Notes: generated by a model not told the origin, from the sequence alone. Shown: positions 9,994 through 20,919, counted from the first letter of the stretch. The stretch: 64,000 nt of DNA from Eriocheir sinensis (GCF_024679095.1 NW_026112165.1:672001-736000); one strand, 5' to 3'. Made by a program: numbers and translations.

Positions 9994-10374
9994 GACAGTT
10001 GTATGGTTAATTATAGTTATAAGATTATGTATTATGTATGTATTATGTATTGTGTCTATGGTTATGTGTATATTATTATTGGTGCTCCCATCTCTCGTAA
10101 TAACGTACTTTGGAAGGAGATAAAACATGTTATAACACGTTTTAATCACCTAGAATTTGTCTTTCCAGGTGAGTGATGCAAGGTGTGAGGGTGTGGAGGC
10201 AGCGGATGTGGGTAAGTGTTAATGGTGTGCTGTGTGGTTGATTGGGAGGAGGTGGAGGATCAGGAGAAGGAAGAAAAAGAAGAAGAAGAAGAAGGAGGAG
10301 GAGGAATAGGTGGAGGTGGGGGTGGAGCTGGAGGAAAAGGGAGAGGAAGAGGAAGAGGAGGAGGAATACATAGG
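9992..10374. repeat. Low complexity: TATTATGTAT-rich then GGA/GAA purine-rich
   Basis: Bases 10022-10080 repeat ATTATGTAT; 10245-10372 are a purine-rich GGA/GAA tract. The latter, read on the minus strand, lies just 3' of the solo LINE 3' end at 10375, like the pyrimidine tails of other CR1-like copies here. Confidence 0.6.
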
Positions 10375-10640
10375 AATACATAGGAAGAACAGACACCAGA
10401 AGACCTATCGGTCTATGTCTGTTTACTACCGCTACTACTAGTAATCTACGTGTGGAAGGACAGGACAGAAAAGATGAAGGCTCCTCCCCACCCACCTCTC
10501 CCTCCGGCAACGTGCCGGCAGGAAATAGTTAGAAGAGAACACCATGTACCTTTAAGGAAGAAAGGGACATGGAAATTTTACAGTAAAGAGAGAAATAAGA
10601 GGAAATTACTACCCTTAACTTACACTACTGGTAACCTAAG
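10375..10640 (-). mobile_element. Solo CR1-like LINE 3' UTR with terminal hairpin
   Basis: On the minus strand this matches the 3' UTR of CR1-C (15035-15190): GGAGGAGCCTTC..., CTGTCCTG and similar blocks. It ends with the hairpin AGACC-TATC-GGTCT at 10401-10414. No RT coding sequence remains, so it is an extreme 5' truncation. Confidence 0.65.
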
Positions 10641-11003
10641 CTGTGGGGGAAAACGACTTCATCACATAAGAACATAAGAACATAGAAACACAGGGAGACT
10701 GGAAGAGGCCGAGTGGCCTACACAGGGCAGCCCCAGAATCCCCCCTAATACTCACGATGGGTGAGGTGTAGTTTCAGGGGCACAGGTGGAGGCTTGATCC
10801 TCATTTTACCGGCGGTACTATGCACGCACCAGTACCCTGTCACCTTACTGCACCCACACCTCACTCCACCTGTTATGCGGACATTAACTGTTGCTTTACT
10901 CTATTGTTAACTTACGCTACCCTCAATCTAGGTTGTGAGGGAGAATAATATGGATTTAGGTTGAGGTCTTTCTGCAATCTGTCTGAAAACATGCGAAGAA
11001 GGG

Positions 11004-13826
11004 TCAGTATAATCTTATATCCCTGAAGTACTTATCCAATGAAGACTTGAAGCTATTGATACTCTGTGCGCTAACTACTGACGGTGGGAGTCTATTCCAG
11101 TGATCGACGACTCTATTATTGAAAAAACTTCTGCGCACCAATGTGTTACATCGGTTTCCCTTTAACTTCATACCGTTGCTGCGTGTTATTGTGTTGGTGT
11201 CTCTCTGAAATAGACTATCTGGGTTAATGTTGTCGAATCCATTAAGGATTTTGAACACTTCAATTAAGTCCCCTCTTATCCTTCGCTTTTTTAGGGAAAA
11301 CATATCTAAACGCTTTAAACGCTCGTCATATGGCAAGTTTCACGGCGCTGGAATTTGTTTGGTTGCTCGTCGCTGTATCTTTTCTAGCAAAACTTGATCT
11401 TTGATATAGTTCGGTGACCAGAACTGAACGGCGTATTCTAGGTGTGGTCTTACAAATGCTAAATATAATCTCTTCATAAGTTCGGGTGATTTATAATCGA
11501 AGTTTCTTGAGATTAATCCTAACATCATATTGGCTTTTTTACTCGCTGCAGAACATTGATCACTCATTTTAAGAGTGTTACTGATAATGACACCAAGATC
11601 TTTTTCTTGTTTTACTTCGCTGAGCTCATGTCCTTGAATCTGATATTTAAAGTTAGGATTTTTTCACCTATGTGCATTACTTTACATTTATCTACGTTAA
11701 AACTCATTTGCCATTTTTCGCTCCAGTCGGCAAGTCTTATTAAGTCTGATTGAATATTCTCGCAACTTTGACTGTTCATTACCGTACCTCCTAATTTGGT
11801 GTCGTCGACGAATTTGGCTACTTTTGATAGGATATCAGTTTCTAAGTCGTTCATGTAAATTATGAATAGTGTTGGCCCCAGGACCGAACCTTGGGGCACG
11901 CCACTGGTGACGGGTTGCCAATCCGATGCTTCACCGTTAAGAACTACACGTTGTTCTCTGTCGGTGAGCCAGTCATGAATCCACGCACATAGATGGTCGT
12001 TAATACCGTGGGAACGCAGTTTAGAAATAAGCCTAACGTGAGGAACTTTATCAAACGCTTTCTGAAAATCTAAGTAAATTACGTCATATGGGCTTCGGGC
12101 GTCCCAACATGTATAAACATCGTTGAAAAAGGTTAATAGGTTGTTAAGGCAAGACCGACTATTTCGAAATCCATGCTGACTCTCAGTTATCAAATCATTT
12201 GTTTCAAGGAAAGTGATCATTTTGTCCCTGATTATTTTTTCGAATAGTTTAATTAGGACAGACGTAAGGCTGATGGGACGATAATTACTGGCTTGTTTTT
12301 TTATCTCCTTTTTTAATGATCGGGGTAATATTGGCCTTTTTCCACTCGAGAGGCACACTGGCCTGTGCTAATGACCTGTTGAATATTAATGTTATGGGTA
12401 ATTCTAGCTGTTGACTACATTCTCTCAACACGCGAGGAGATAAATTGTCGGGGACCGGAGATTTATTTGGATCTATTTACTGCAGGTACGCACGCACTTC
12501 GCTGATATCAATGTCGGTCAATGCAAGCTTATGTTCTTCAGGGCCTTGAAGAATTTTCTTATGGTCTTAAATCGATGTCATGTTCTCTTTTGTAAATACG
12601 CTACTAAAGGTTGAATTTAGGACCGACGCCATGCCTTTATCATCACTAATCGTATTGCCACTTAATAGTAGTGGGCCGATATTATTATTAACAGTTTTTT
12701 TTTGTTTCATATGTAACTGAAAAATAACCTGGGATTTTTCTTAGCATCGAGTGATATTTTCATCTCATATTCGCGTTTCTGTTTTCTGATTTTCCTTTCG
12801 CACTCTCTCTTGACATTGATGTAATTAGTATGATCCTGTGAATTATGTGACAGTTTATATTGCTTATACAGTTTTCTTTTTTCGACGATGATTTTTTGTA
12901 GGTAATTATTCATCCACAACGGTTTTTGATTATCAGTCCTTCGTGGCTTGAGTGGAATGAATTTATTTACGCTCGCTGTGATTTGTACAGTAAAACGATT
13001 ATACATTTCTTGAACGCTGACGTTGTTGAGCAAGTGATTCCAATTTACTGAAGCCAATTCTCTTTTTAGGTCCATAAAATTTGCTTTACTATAATTAGGT
13101 ATTAAGAGTGAGTTTGCTCGTGCTTTTGTTTCAATATTCAAAGCACATCTTATTATGTTGTGGTCGCTGCTTGCAAATGGCTCACCTACCTCACAGGTAG
13201 TTATGAGATGACTATCGGTCACGAGGATTAAATCAAGAATATTATTTCCGCGTGTCGGCATGGTAACAGTTCGATTAAGAAATTAATTTTGTGCAAAGTT
13301 AATTAATCTCTCGCCTTCTCTGTCGCCAGAAAGTGCATTCCAGTTAACGGAGGGGTTATTGAAGTCACCGCATATTATTGCATTTTTATTTCTGATAACG
13401 CTGTTTATCTCTGCGTAGAGATTTCCATCAATGTCTTCATTTGATTTAGGAGGTCGGTAAATTACGCCCAGAACATACTTTTCATTATTGATCGTTGCTT
13501 GTACATACAATGAATCATAAGCCTCTGTTTCGGCAATGTTTAGCTGAATGACTTCTAAATTATTTTTCGCATATATTATTACACCTCCTCCTTTTTTGTG
13601 TAAATCGACACTTAGTAAACGCTTTGTAACCATTTACAGCTACTTCACCTAAGTGATGCTTATCGAGCATATTCAGCCATGTTTCCGTGATCAAAATGAA
13701 GTCGGGTTTTTCAGTAATTGCATGTATTATCAAGTGGCTACGCTTCTGAATGATGCTACGAGCATTTACATAAAAGATGTTTAATTTATTCGTCGAGTGT
13801 GCGCCATCTATCAACTGTAGTTTCAA
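11004..13826 (-). pseudogene. CR1-A endonuclease-reverse transcriptase, multiply broken
   Basis: The endonuclease runs from about 13820 to 13000: NIFYVNARSIIQKRSHL, ITETWL, KKGGGVIIYAKNNLEV, VIYRPPKSNEDI, AIICGDFNNPSVNW, NNILDLILV and SSDHNII. RT blocks follow: ASNYRPISLTSVLIKLFEKI, QHGFRNSRSCLNNLL, YLDFQKAFDKVPH, TSGVPQGSVLGPTLFIIYM, then KFVDDTKL (the aspartate pair is kept; the usual FADD has V). The C-terminus holds RPHLEYAVQFWSP and VVDHWNRLPPSV. Frame changes near 13600, 13270, 12700, 12360, 11620 and 11340 make it a pseudogene. Confidence 0.87.
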
Positions 13827-13834
13827 TGGAATTG

Positions 13835-14945
13835 CGCGTCAGACCTGACTACCCTCAATTACCCCTACCTCACCAACCCCCTGCGTGGCTGTTGACCTCA
13901 CTGCTACCTCAGTACCCATCACCTGTGGGTCTGGTGACCTGACATCCTGCGCAGTACTGTACACCTGCGGCCTGACCTCACTATTAGGGTGTGGTTTCCT
14001 CCCGGCTAAGCCGGAAGCTACCTCACCTCATTGCTGCACCTGTCTTAGCTCTTTCGATATTTCCTCCTCTAACACTCTGCCTAGCCTCGCCTTGCCCACA
14101 CAATTTAGATGAAGGCCATCGTTAGCAAACAGGCTTCTGTCATGAATAAAATGATCCCATACGTCCACAAACATGACTCCCTTACTACTACACTTGTTAG
14201 AATCGGTGCAGAGGAGGATGACTAAGATGATTCAGGGGTTGAGAAACTTGCCATACGAGGAAAGACTCAAACAGTTAAACTTGCATTCTCTAGAAAGGCG
14301 AAGGGTGCGTGGATACATGATCGAGGTTTATAAATGGATGAAGGGCTTTAATAAGGGAGACATTCATAAGGTTTTGTTGGTTAGAGAACCGGGTAGGACA
14401 CGAAGTAATGGGTTTAAACTGGATAAATTCAGATTCAACAGGGACATAGGCAAAAATTGGTTTACTAACGGGGTGGTGGATGAGTGGAATAGGCTTAGCA
14501 GTCATGTGGTGAGTGCCAATACAATTGTCACATTAAAAAATAGACTAGATAAATTCATGGACAGCGATATTAGGTGGGGTTAGATACACGGGAGCTTAGG
14601 GTCAAAGGAGCTGCCTTGTACAGGCCTACCGGCCTCTTGTAGACTCCTGCGTTCTTATGTTCTTATGTACACAAATCCTTGACACGTTCGTTAATCCCCA
14701 GCATTCTACTGAGAATGAGGGAGTTAACATCATGGCGGGGGAGCAAACCACACACTACAGAACGTCTCCTGCTTTCTCTTAGTTTTCCGACAAATTTCCT
14801 ATATTTGTCAACAATTTCCTCTGATCTACCTTTCGCTACATTGTTTGTTCCTACCACGTAGACAAACATTGTCTCCTCTGAGGTAGTAGCGACTAAGTCG
14901 TCAACCTTCTCAGCTACGTCCTCAATTCTGGTTCCTGGGAAGGAG
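13835..14945 (-). pseudogene. CR1-A SGNH/GDSL esterase-like domain, split by an insertion
   Basis: The minus strand at 14945-14673 encodes FPGTRIEDVAEKVDDLV, MFVYVVGTNNVAKG (block III G-x-N) and CGLLPRHDV. After removing the 14194-14667 insertion it continues NERVKDLCSSKGVMFVDVWD and FANDGLHLNCVGKARL (block V D-x-x-H). The same frame runs through a linker with two TGA stops into the endonuclease. Esterase domains are known from CR1-group ORFs (family knowledge). Here the domain is in line with the endonuclease, as in CR1-E at 49 kb. Confidence 0.72.
14194..14667 (+). mobile_element. Truncated CR1-like LINE 3' end inserted in CR1-A, TSD TACAC
   Basis: It encodes the RT C-terminus ESVQRRMTKMIQGLRNLPYE to KNRLDKFMDSDIRWG (stop at 14581-14583). 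The 3' UTR follows with hairpin AGGCC-TACC-GGCCT at 14622-14635 and tail GTTCTTATGTTCTTATG. TACAC flanks both sides (14189-14193 and 14668-14672). Removing the insert and one TACAC restores the esterase reading frame of CR1-A, which confirms the boundaries. Confidence 0.88.
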
Positions 14946-15205
14946 GAGTACAAGTACAAAGGAAAAGCAAACAGCAACAGACCTCTTGGTCCTAACTAGG
15001 CTGTTTGTTGTTGCTACCAACTACTCTAATCTACGAGTCAGAGACACAGGACAGCAAAGGCAAAGGCTCCTCCCCTCCCACCAGTCCCTCCAGCCGAGGC
15101 TGGCATGGAAAGGAAGAATACCATATAATATAGAAAAACTACAATGGAATTTTACATGGACAGAAGGAAGATCATACACGACAACTAAGCTAACACTACT
15201 CTCTG

Positions 15206-15838
15206 TTAGACCGGAGCAAAATAGCGGATGTTCGGGTTAGCATCTAAATATTTGTCCAGTCGGTTTGTGAACGTGCAAATAGCGACGTTTCGAGGCAGAC
15301 CATTCCATACATTGATGACACGGTTGAAGAAGAAGTGCTTTGATTCACTTGAGTTGAAACGCTTCCTCGTTATTTTGTATCCATTGTTTCTTGTTACACT
15401 TGATTGAAAGACTGTAAAATAATCATGAACATTAACGTTATCGAATCCCTTGAAAATTTTAAACTCATCTATAAGGTCACCTCTCAGCCTGTGCTGTGAT
15501 AAGCTGAATAAGTTAAGTTCTTTAAGTCTGTCTTCGTACGGTTTATTTCGCAGTCTAGGGATCATTTTCGTGGCTCGACGCTGCCCCCTCTCGAGTTTAT
15601 CAATATCCTTTCTGTAATAGGGAGACCAAAACTGAACGCAATACTCAAGATGTGGGCGAACTAGCGAATTGTACAATGTCAATATTACTTTTTCTGATTT
15701 GTGTTCAAATGTACGACCAATAAATCCGATCAGTTTGTTGACAGTTTTTACTACTTCTGTGCAATGTTGACTCAGTTTGAGATCGTTCGAAATTATTACT
15801 CCGAGATCTTTTTCTTTGTTGGCTCCAGAGAGTTGCAC
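15206..15838 (-). pseudogene. CR1-C reverse transcriptase, C-terminal part
   Basis: It reads QLSGANKEKDLGVIISNDLK, LVRPHLEYCVQFWSPYYRKD, RRATKMIPRLRNKPYEDRLK and INVWNGLPRNV. The piece continues the frame of 18161-18598 once the DNA transposon and a 2-bp duplication are removed. Stop at 15206-15208. The length from the junction to the stop equals that in CR1-E. Confidence 0.85.
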
Positions 15839-15855
15839 TCCGTTAATTTGATTAT

Positions 15856-18172
15856 AACACTGGGTAACAAAAAAATATTTTTTGAAAATCGTCCAGGGTT
15901 TTCCAGCTGAATTAGACTAATTTTGATGCTCTGAGTCCGAAAATGTCCTTGGTTTTGCTCAATCAGGTCAAGATTTTTTGCAACAGAATTTTTTTTATAA
16001 TCGATTTTTCGTAAAAAACAAATTTCTGCGGACCATCAGCTGAGAAACCCTGACGATTTTTTCCGTTTTCCTCAAGAAATAAAAGTCAACGTATCCAAAT
16101 TCATTCAGTTTTTATTTACTCCATCAAATTTGATAAGCATATAATACTTCTAAATAAACGTTACGTGACACAAAATTTCAGAGTTCACGGCATAAATCGG
16201 CGTTTCTTCGATTCCCGTGCGTGAGCAGCTGCTGGGTTGTCTCTCTTCAGCGACCAGCAGTAGTCCGCCAGCATGACTGCATCCCACCTCCCCTGGTACC
16301 TCTCCTCCATTTGGCGCATGTCCTGATGGAACCTTTCTCCCTGCTCGTCGCTCATCGCCCCAAGGTTTTCAGGAAACTTCTCCATGTGTGAGAATAGGAA
16401 GTGCATCTTTATACTCATCAAACACCCGAGTTTTTGAAAAGCCTCTATCATGCTGCTGATGAGTCTGGCGTGGTTTGCTGCCTTCGTGTTCCCCAGGAAG
16501 TTGTTCACCACCTCCACAAACGATTTCCAGGCGGCGCACTAGCGTGTTCATGGAGTTTTGGAACTCTGTGTCGTTGATGAGCTGCCGTATCTGTGGGCCA
16601 TCGAAAATGCCGGCCTTCAGCTTCTCAATGGTCAGTCGAGGAAAGGCTCGGCACAGGTAGTTGAAGCACCTCCCATCCTTGTCCAAAGCGCGCGTGAACT
16701 GTTTCATTAACCCAAGCTTCATGTGCAGCGGTGGGATCAATATCTTCTCCCGGTCAACAAGAGGTTCGTTTATGATGTTTCTCGCCCCAGGTACTAACTG
16801 CTCTCGCGCCGGCCACTCTTTTCTTTACAGTGCTGGGCTCTGTCTCGACTGTCCCACATACATATAAAGCATGGGTACTTTGTGAACCCGGACTGCTGAC
16901 CAAGTAGAAAGTTCACCATCTTGAGGTCGACGCAGATGATCCATTGGTGCTGCTCATATTGGATTTTGCCGAGCAAGTACTTCACTGCTTCATAGTTCTC
17001 TTCGAGAGTTGTGGAGTGCGCAAGAGGGATTGAGGCGAACTGGTTCCCGTTGTGGAGGAGCACACACTTCAAAGAGCGCTTGCAGCTGTCAATGAAGAGT
17101 CGCCAATCTCTCGGATCGTATTGAGAAGCGCCGAGTTCAACAAAAAGACCGGTGACATCTCGGCAGTACACGAGGTCTTCCTCCTGGCAGAAGTAGCCCA
17201 TGTAGTCCTCATGCCTTCTACGAAAGAAAGTGATACGCGCGTCCTCGCCAAGTAGATTTTTCTCTTTGAGTCTAGAGGCCAACAGCTCGGAGGAAGTCTT
17301 CGACAAGCTGAGATCCCGAACCAGATCATTAAGCTCACCTTGTGAAAAGGGCTGCGGACCATACTCCTCTTCTGTATCTCCTCCCTCGTCTGTAGTGGTG
17401 GCCTCGTCGTCGCTGTCAGGAAGCTCTCTGAACGGTGGTACAGGAATTTCTTCGCAGTGAGCAACTGGACGGCGGGCAGATGGAAGGTCGGGGTACTGGA
17501 GGCTGTGCCGATTCTTCCGGTTGATGCCAGTAGTATTGATGGCGCAGAAGTAACAATCCGATGCATGGTCAAACGGCTCCCTCCAAACCATCGGAATCCC
17601 AAACTTCAGTGAAGTTTTCGCGCCCTTCGTCCACCGCCGGAGGTATTCCACGCACGTCTTGAACACCGTGTGCGGTGCCCAGGACTTATCTTGGTCACCC
17701 AGCTTGACTTCAAAGTAAGCCTGGTAGGCGCGCTTCACAAATCCTGTGATGTTCTTCCTGTCCACTGACAGCGTGTATTCTCCGCAGATGTAGCAGAAAA
17801 CGTCAGGATTATTCCTGCATGACCGTCGCGCCGAAGCCATATCAATGACCTGAAAAATATTAAAAAAAAATATATGTAATATGTAATAGCAGGATGCAGC
17901 TGACTGTCAGCAGGATGACTGACTGACACGTATGCAGCTAATTTAGAGAAGTAAGTTAGTTTTGTAATTCGATATATTCTTCAAGAAAAATATGATTGAA
18001 CTCAAAACCCCTGATATTAGCATATGTATAGCTCGTCAGGTAGGCCTATGGCTGTATTTCAAAAAGTTGACCTGATAGAGCAAAATCAGTGTGATATTCG
18101 GACTCAGAACACCAAAATTAGTCAGAATCAGCTGAGAAACCCCTGACGATTTTTTGGTTGTTACCCTGTGTT
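15856..18172 (-). mobile_element. DNA transposon with about 110-bp TIRs inserted in CR1-C
   Basis: The left end reads AACACTGGGTAACAA and the reverse complement of the right end AACACAGGGTAACAA. Similarity continues for about 110 bases through blocks such as GACTAATTTTG, CTGAGTCCGAA and CTCAATCAGGTCAA (the right arm has CTCTATCAGGTCAA). AT lies on both sides (15854-15855 and 18173-18174). Removing the element plus one AT joins ...NNDRIH to NQINGVQLSGANKE in frame and at the same length as CR1-E, so a 2-bp target duplication fits best. A second copy of the terminal block, inverted relative to the left arm, lies at 16032-16066 (CAGCTGAGAAACCCTGACGA). The length is 2,317 bp. It encodes one broken transposase-like gene. 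Confidence 0.88.
16185..17840 (-). pseudogene. Transposase-like gene of the 2.3-kb DNA transposon, two frameshifts
   Basis: It starts at an ATG at 17840: MASARRSCRN then VFCYICGEYT, a C-x2-C pair at residues 16-19, with further pairs at DCYFC (96-99) and KYPCFICMWDSRD (324-327). Candidate acidic residues are D251 (RLFIDSCK), D305 (CVDLKMVNFLLG) and, in the third piece, the DEQGERFHQDM motif. One frameshift near 16815 leads to WPAREQLVPGARNIINEP and IPPLHMKLGLMKQF (frame ending at 16369). Another near 16525 leads to AAWKSFVEVVNNFLGN and ADYCWSLKRD, ending at 16185. I recall this pattern from many uncharacterised repeated proteins in arthropods and cnidarians. A DDE-type role is inferred from the TIR context and is not proven. 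Confidence 0.75.
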
Positions 18173-19262
18173 ATGAATACGATCGTTGTTGATTCCGATA
18201 TGCATAACCTTGCACTTTTCAATATTGAAATGCATTTGCCATGTTCGTGCCCAACTACTTAAACGTTCGAGATCAGCTTGGAAGTGTTCTTTATCCATTG
18301 TCGTAGTGACTCTGCTGGCTATTTTTGTGTCGTTGGCAAATTTCGATATTTTACACGATAGCCCCTCGTCAATGTCATTTACGTACACTAAAAACAGAAC
18401 AGGTCTTAACACCGACCCCTGTGGAACACCGTTTCTGACATCTCGCCAGTCAGATGATATACCATTCATAACAACTCTTTGTTTACGGTCGGTAAGCCAG
18501 TCTTTGAGCCAATTATGAATATTACCAGGTATACCGTGAGCTTGCAATTTACTGAGGCGGTTGTGAGGGACTTTGTCAAATGCTTTCTGAAAATCCAAAT
18601 ATGCAATGTCTACTTATTGACTTTCATCGTATACATTAAAGATGTAGTTGAAAAAATCGAGAAGGTTAGTCAAACAGGAACGTTTGTTTCGAAAACCATA
18701 TTGCGAATCCTTAATTAGTCTGCTATCTTAAAAAAAACTTTACCATTTTTTCGCGAATGATTGTCTAAAATTTTGCACCCGATTGACGTTAGAATGATCG
18801 GTCGATAATTACCTAGTTGGGACTTATCGCCTTTTTTAAAGATAGGAGTTATGTTAGCGAGTTTCCATTCTAGTGGCACTTATCCTGTGTTTAGCGACTT
18901 TGAGAATATGCTCAGGAGGGGCTTGCTGATCTGATGTTTTGCCTCTTTAAGAATACGCGGGGATATTTTATCAGGGCCGGGCGTTTTGTTTACTTTGATA
19001 TTGTCGATGATTCGTACTGTATTACTTTCTACAGTGTCGCTAATACTACTCAAGGATGTGTCATCAATATATCTAGGGGCTTCCGGTTGCCTTTCGGATA
19101 AGATTTCTTCTGTAAAAACGGAGGCAAAAATCATTCAATATGTTAGCGATATCTTTATCATCATTCCAGGATTAGCCATTTAAATTTGCAATTGGGCCAA
19201 TACTTGTTGTGAAAACATTTTTATTTCTTAAGTATGCAAAAAAATCTTTAGGATTTGCTTTA
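18161..19262 (-). pseudogene. CR1-C reverse transcriptase, N-terminal part
   Basis: From the 5' end: KANPKDFFAYLRNKNVFTTS, a stop, then DFFASVFTEEIL-type sequence, KVNKTPGPDKISPRILKE, and after degenerate sequence MDFQKAFDKVPHN, NGVPQGSVL and SKFANDTKIA. The catalytic FADD box has become FAND, losing one aspartate. Stops and frameshifts lie near 18600, 18735, 18882 and 19172. Bases 18161-18172 belong to the transposon end. Confidence 0.82.
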
Positions 19263-19317
19263 GGAGGAGGAGGAGTAGGAAGAGGAGGAAGAGGTGGAGG
19301 AGGAGGAGGAGGAGGAC
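19262..19317. repeat. (GGA)n microsatellite
   Basis: Interrupted GGA repeat at the 5' truncation point of CR1-C. Confidence 0.9.
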
Positions 19318-19346
19318 AAAATAAATAGGATATTATTAAACTCTTT

Positions 19347-19348
<2 letters not shown>

Positions 19349-19424
<76 letters not shown>
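19349..19424. repeat. (GT)n microsatellite
   Basis: About 38 GT units with one TTT interruption. Confidence 0.96.
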
Positions 19425-19695
19425 ATTTCTGTACACATTTTTCGCAGCTTCAAAGCTTTCCCAAATTTCAACTTTTTCTGTCTTTTCGGCACCGAACAAA
19501 GATTGATATCACCAAAACTTTCCCTCACTGTCAGCGCCTTCGTATTTTTTCTTTTCCTTCGCATTTGTCTTTCCTTAACTTAATTCGAAGGTCGCCACCC
19601 CTGCTCTGACCTCACCTGACCTCACCTGACCTCACCCTCAATATCCGTTCTTGGCTCAGAGTTTTCCCGGCAAGAATAATAGAGACGAATCGAAG

Positions 19696-19733
<38 letters not shown>

Positions 19734-20207
19734 CTCTCTCTCTCTCTCTCTCTCTCCCCGTGCGATGGTTCTCTCCCAGGTATTAAAAATCTTCAATATC
19801 GAGTTTTCAAGCCTGACCCTTCCGGCGCTGTACCTTGCAAGTCCCCGATCAAACCTTTCCGTCTTTACGTATCAAATATCGTTTTTCTCGTGCTGGAAAT
19901 TAGTTATACACACCCGTAACCTCAGAACAAGCTTCCTATGTTTTAACAATGGGCAGCAGTGATATCGTTCTGTCATTTGTCCGCAATGAATGACTTTAAA
20001 CGAGTATCCAGGGAAGTGTAGAGGTCGATGCTTGTTAGTAGCGATAGAGCTCTTGCCCCTTTGTGTGTGTGTGCCCTTGTGTGCTCATGGGATGCCTTAG
20101 CAGGCAGACCATCAGGACAGAAGCACTATACTCTAAGGGCGTTGGCAAAAACTCAACCAGCTCTGCAAAACATTGAAGAACGAAACTCATAGTAAGTCTG
20201 TAGCCCT
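19425..20207. other. Unassigned sequence with short simple repeats
   Basis: No supported gene. It contains CACCTGACCT tandem copies at about 19603-19636 and a (TC)n tract at 19700-19756 with one GG interruption. The open frames crossing the TC tract look like artefacts. Confidence 0.55.
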
Positions 20208-20431
20208 GGGTTGGTATTCTCAGACGCTTTCGCCTCTCACATCAACAATTTCCAAAGGTCAAAGAGGTGATCAATCGGGTTCTAATGAGTGTTTTTATAG
20301 GTTCACGGTACAGAAGAAGGGTCAGCGTACCACCAGGGCCATTTAACTAACCCTGGAAATGTCCAAAACTCCTACGAAAACCGTGTCATATATGTGTGCT
20401 TGCATGGGCGCGGAAGAGTTTGAGTATGGCC
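20208..20431 (-). mobile_element. MITE-1 copy
   Basis: GGGTTGGTATTCTCAGACGC at the left end, ...GAGTTTGAGTATGGCC at the right end. The body has CACATCAACAATTTCCAAAG, TCGGGTTCTAATGAGTG and CTACGAAAACCGTGTC. Non-coding. Confidence 0.8.
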
Positions 20432-20919
20432 TCTGATTAGCTGGTGTTTTGAGGAAGACGGAGAAGGAAGAAAAATAAGTAACACTAGTTTATTCTCTTC
20501 TCGCTGGCAAAAACTTCAGCATTGTCAAAAAATAACGAAAATCAAAAGAAATCTTCATCCCTGATTAGCTTAAGTTTTTATGGGCGAAGGTTGGGAAGGA
20601 TGGAAAATACAGGGTCTTCTGAGGGTGAATCTGTACGCACGAGACTCGGGGAGGCAGAGCCTTCCCTTGTGATGGAGGCGACAAGGCTGCCTTCTGGGTG
20701 CAGGCGAGGCGGGAAAGATGGGGTAAAAAGTTTGAAGTATTTTGGCGAGGCGCCGGAGGTCACTAGGAGAGTTAGAAACGATAAGGTGCTGACCCTCCTT
20801 GTTCCGGAAAGTTTGGAGAGTGTCGAAAAGTAGATTGGGCTCGATTTTGGGGAGAATATTACGGAGTTACTGATTTTTTAACTGCCTCTCTCTTTTATTG
20901 GTCTATACTTGTAAGGAAA
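20432..20919. other. Unassigned sequence
   Basis: An open frame of 103 codons (20522-20833) shows no recognisable domain and an antisense frame overlaps it. I do not call it a gene. Confidence 0.4.

Larger units (their letters stand above)
10665..14945 (-). mobile_element. CR1-like LINE (CR1-A), 5'-truncated, interrupted by another LINE
   Basis: Minus-strand order from 14945 down: SGNH esterase-like domain, AP endonuclease, reverse transcriptase, 3' UTR, hairpin AGGCC-GAGT-GGCCT (10706-10719), then an octamer tail (ATGTTCTT-type) at 10665-10690. A plus-strand CR1 fragment occupies 14194-14667. Copy CR1-B at 39-42 kb is the same family. The 5' end abuts the 3' tail of CR1-C at about 14946. 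Confidence 0.88.
14946..19262 (-). mobile_element. CR1-like LINE (CR1-C), 5'-truncated, split by a DNA transposon
   Basis: Same family as CR1-E (49.3-53.5 kb). The RT lies at 15206-15838 and 18161-19262 on either side of the transposon at 15856-18172. The 3' UTR at 15000-15200 matches 53230-53440 in reverse complement, and the hairpin GACC-TCTT-GGTC (14981-14992, plus-strand reading) is followed by the tail. The 5' truncation lies next to a (GGA)n tract at 19262. Confidence 0.87.

Noticed and set aside
9210..9995. A 261-codon glutamate-rich protein
   Set aside because: The frame strings together a (GAA)n, antisense LINE sequence and (CA)n; the real signal is the minus-strand CR1 fragment.
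20522..20833. 103-codon frame as a small gene
   Set aside because: No homology recognised, no promoter or splice context, and an antisense frame overlaps it.
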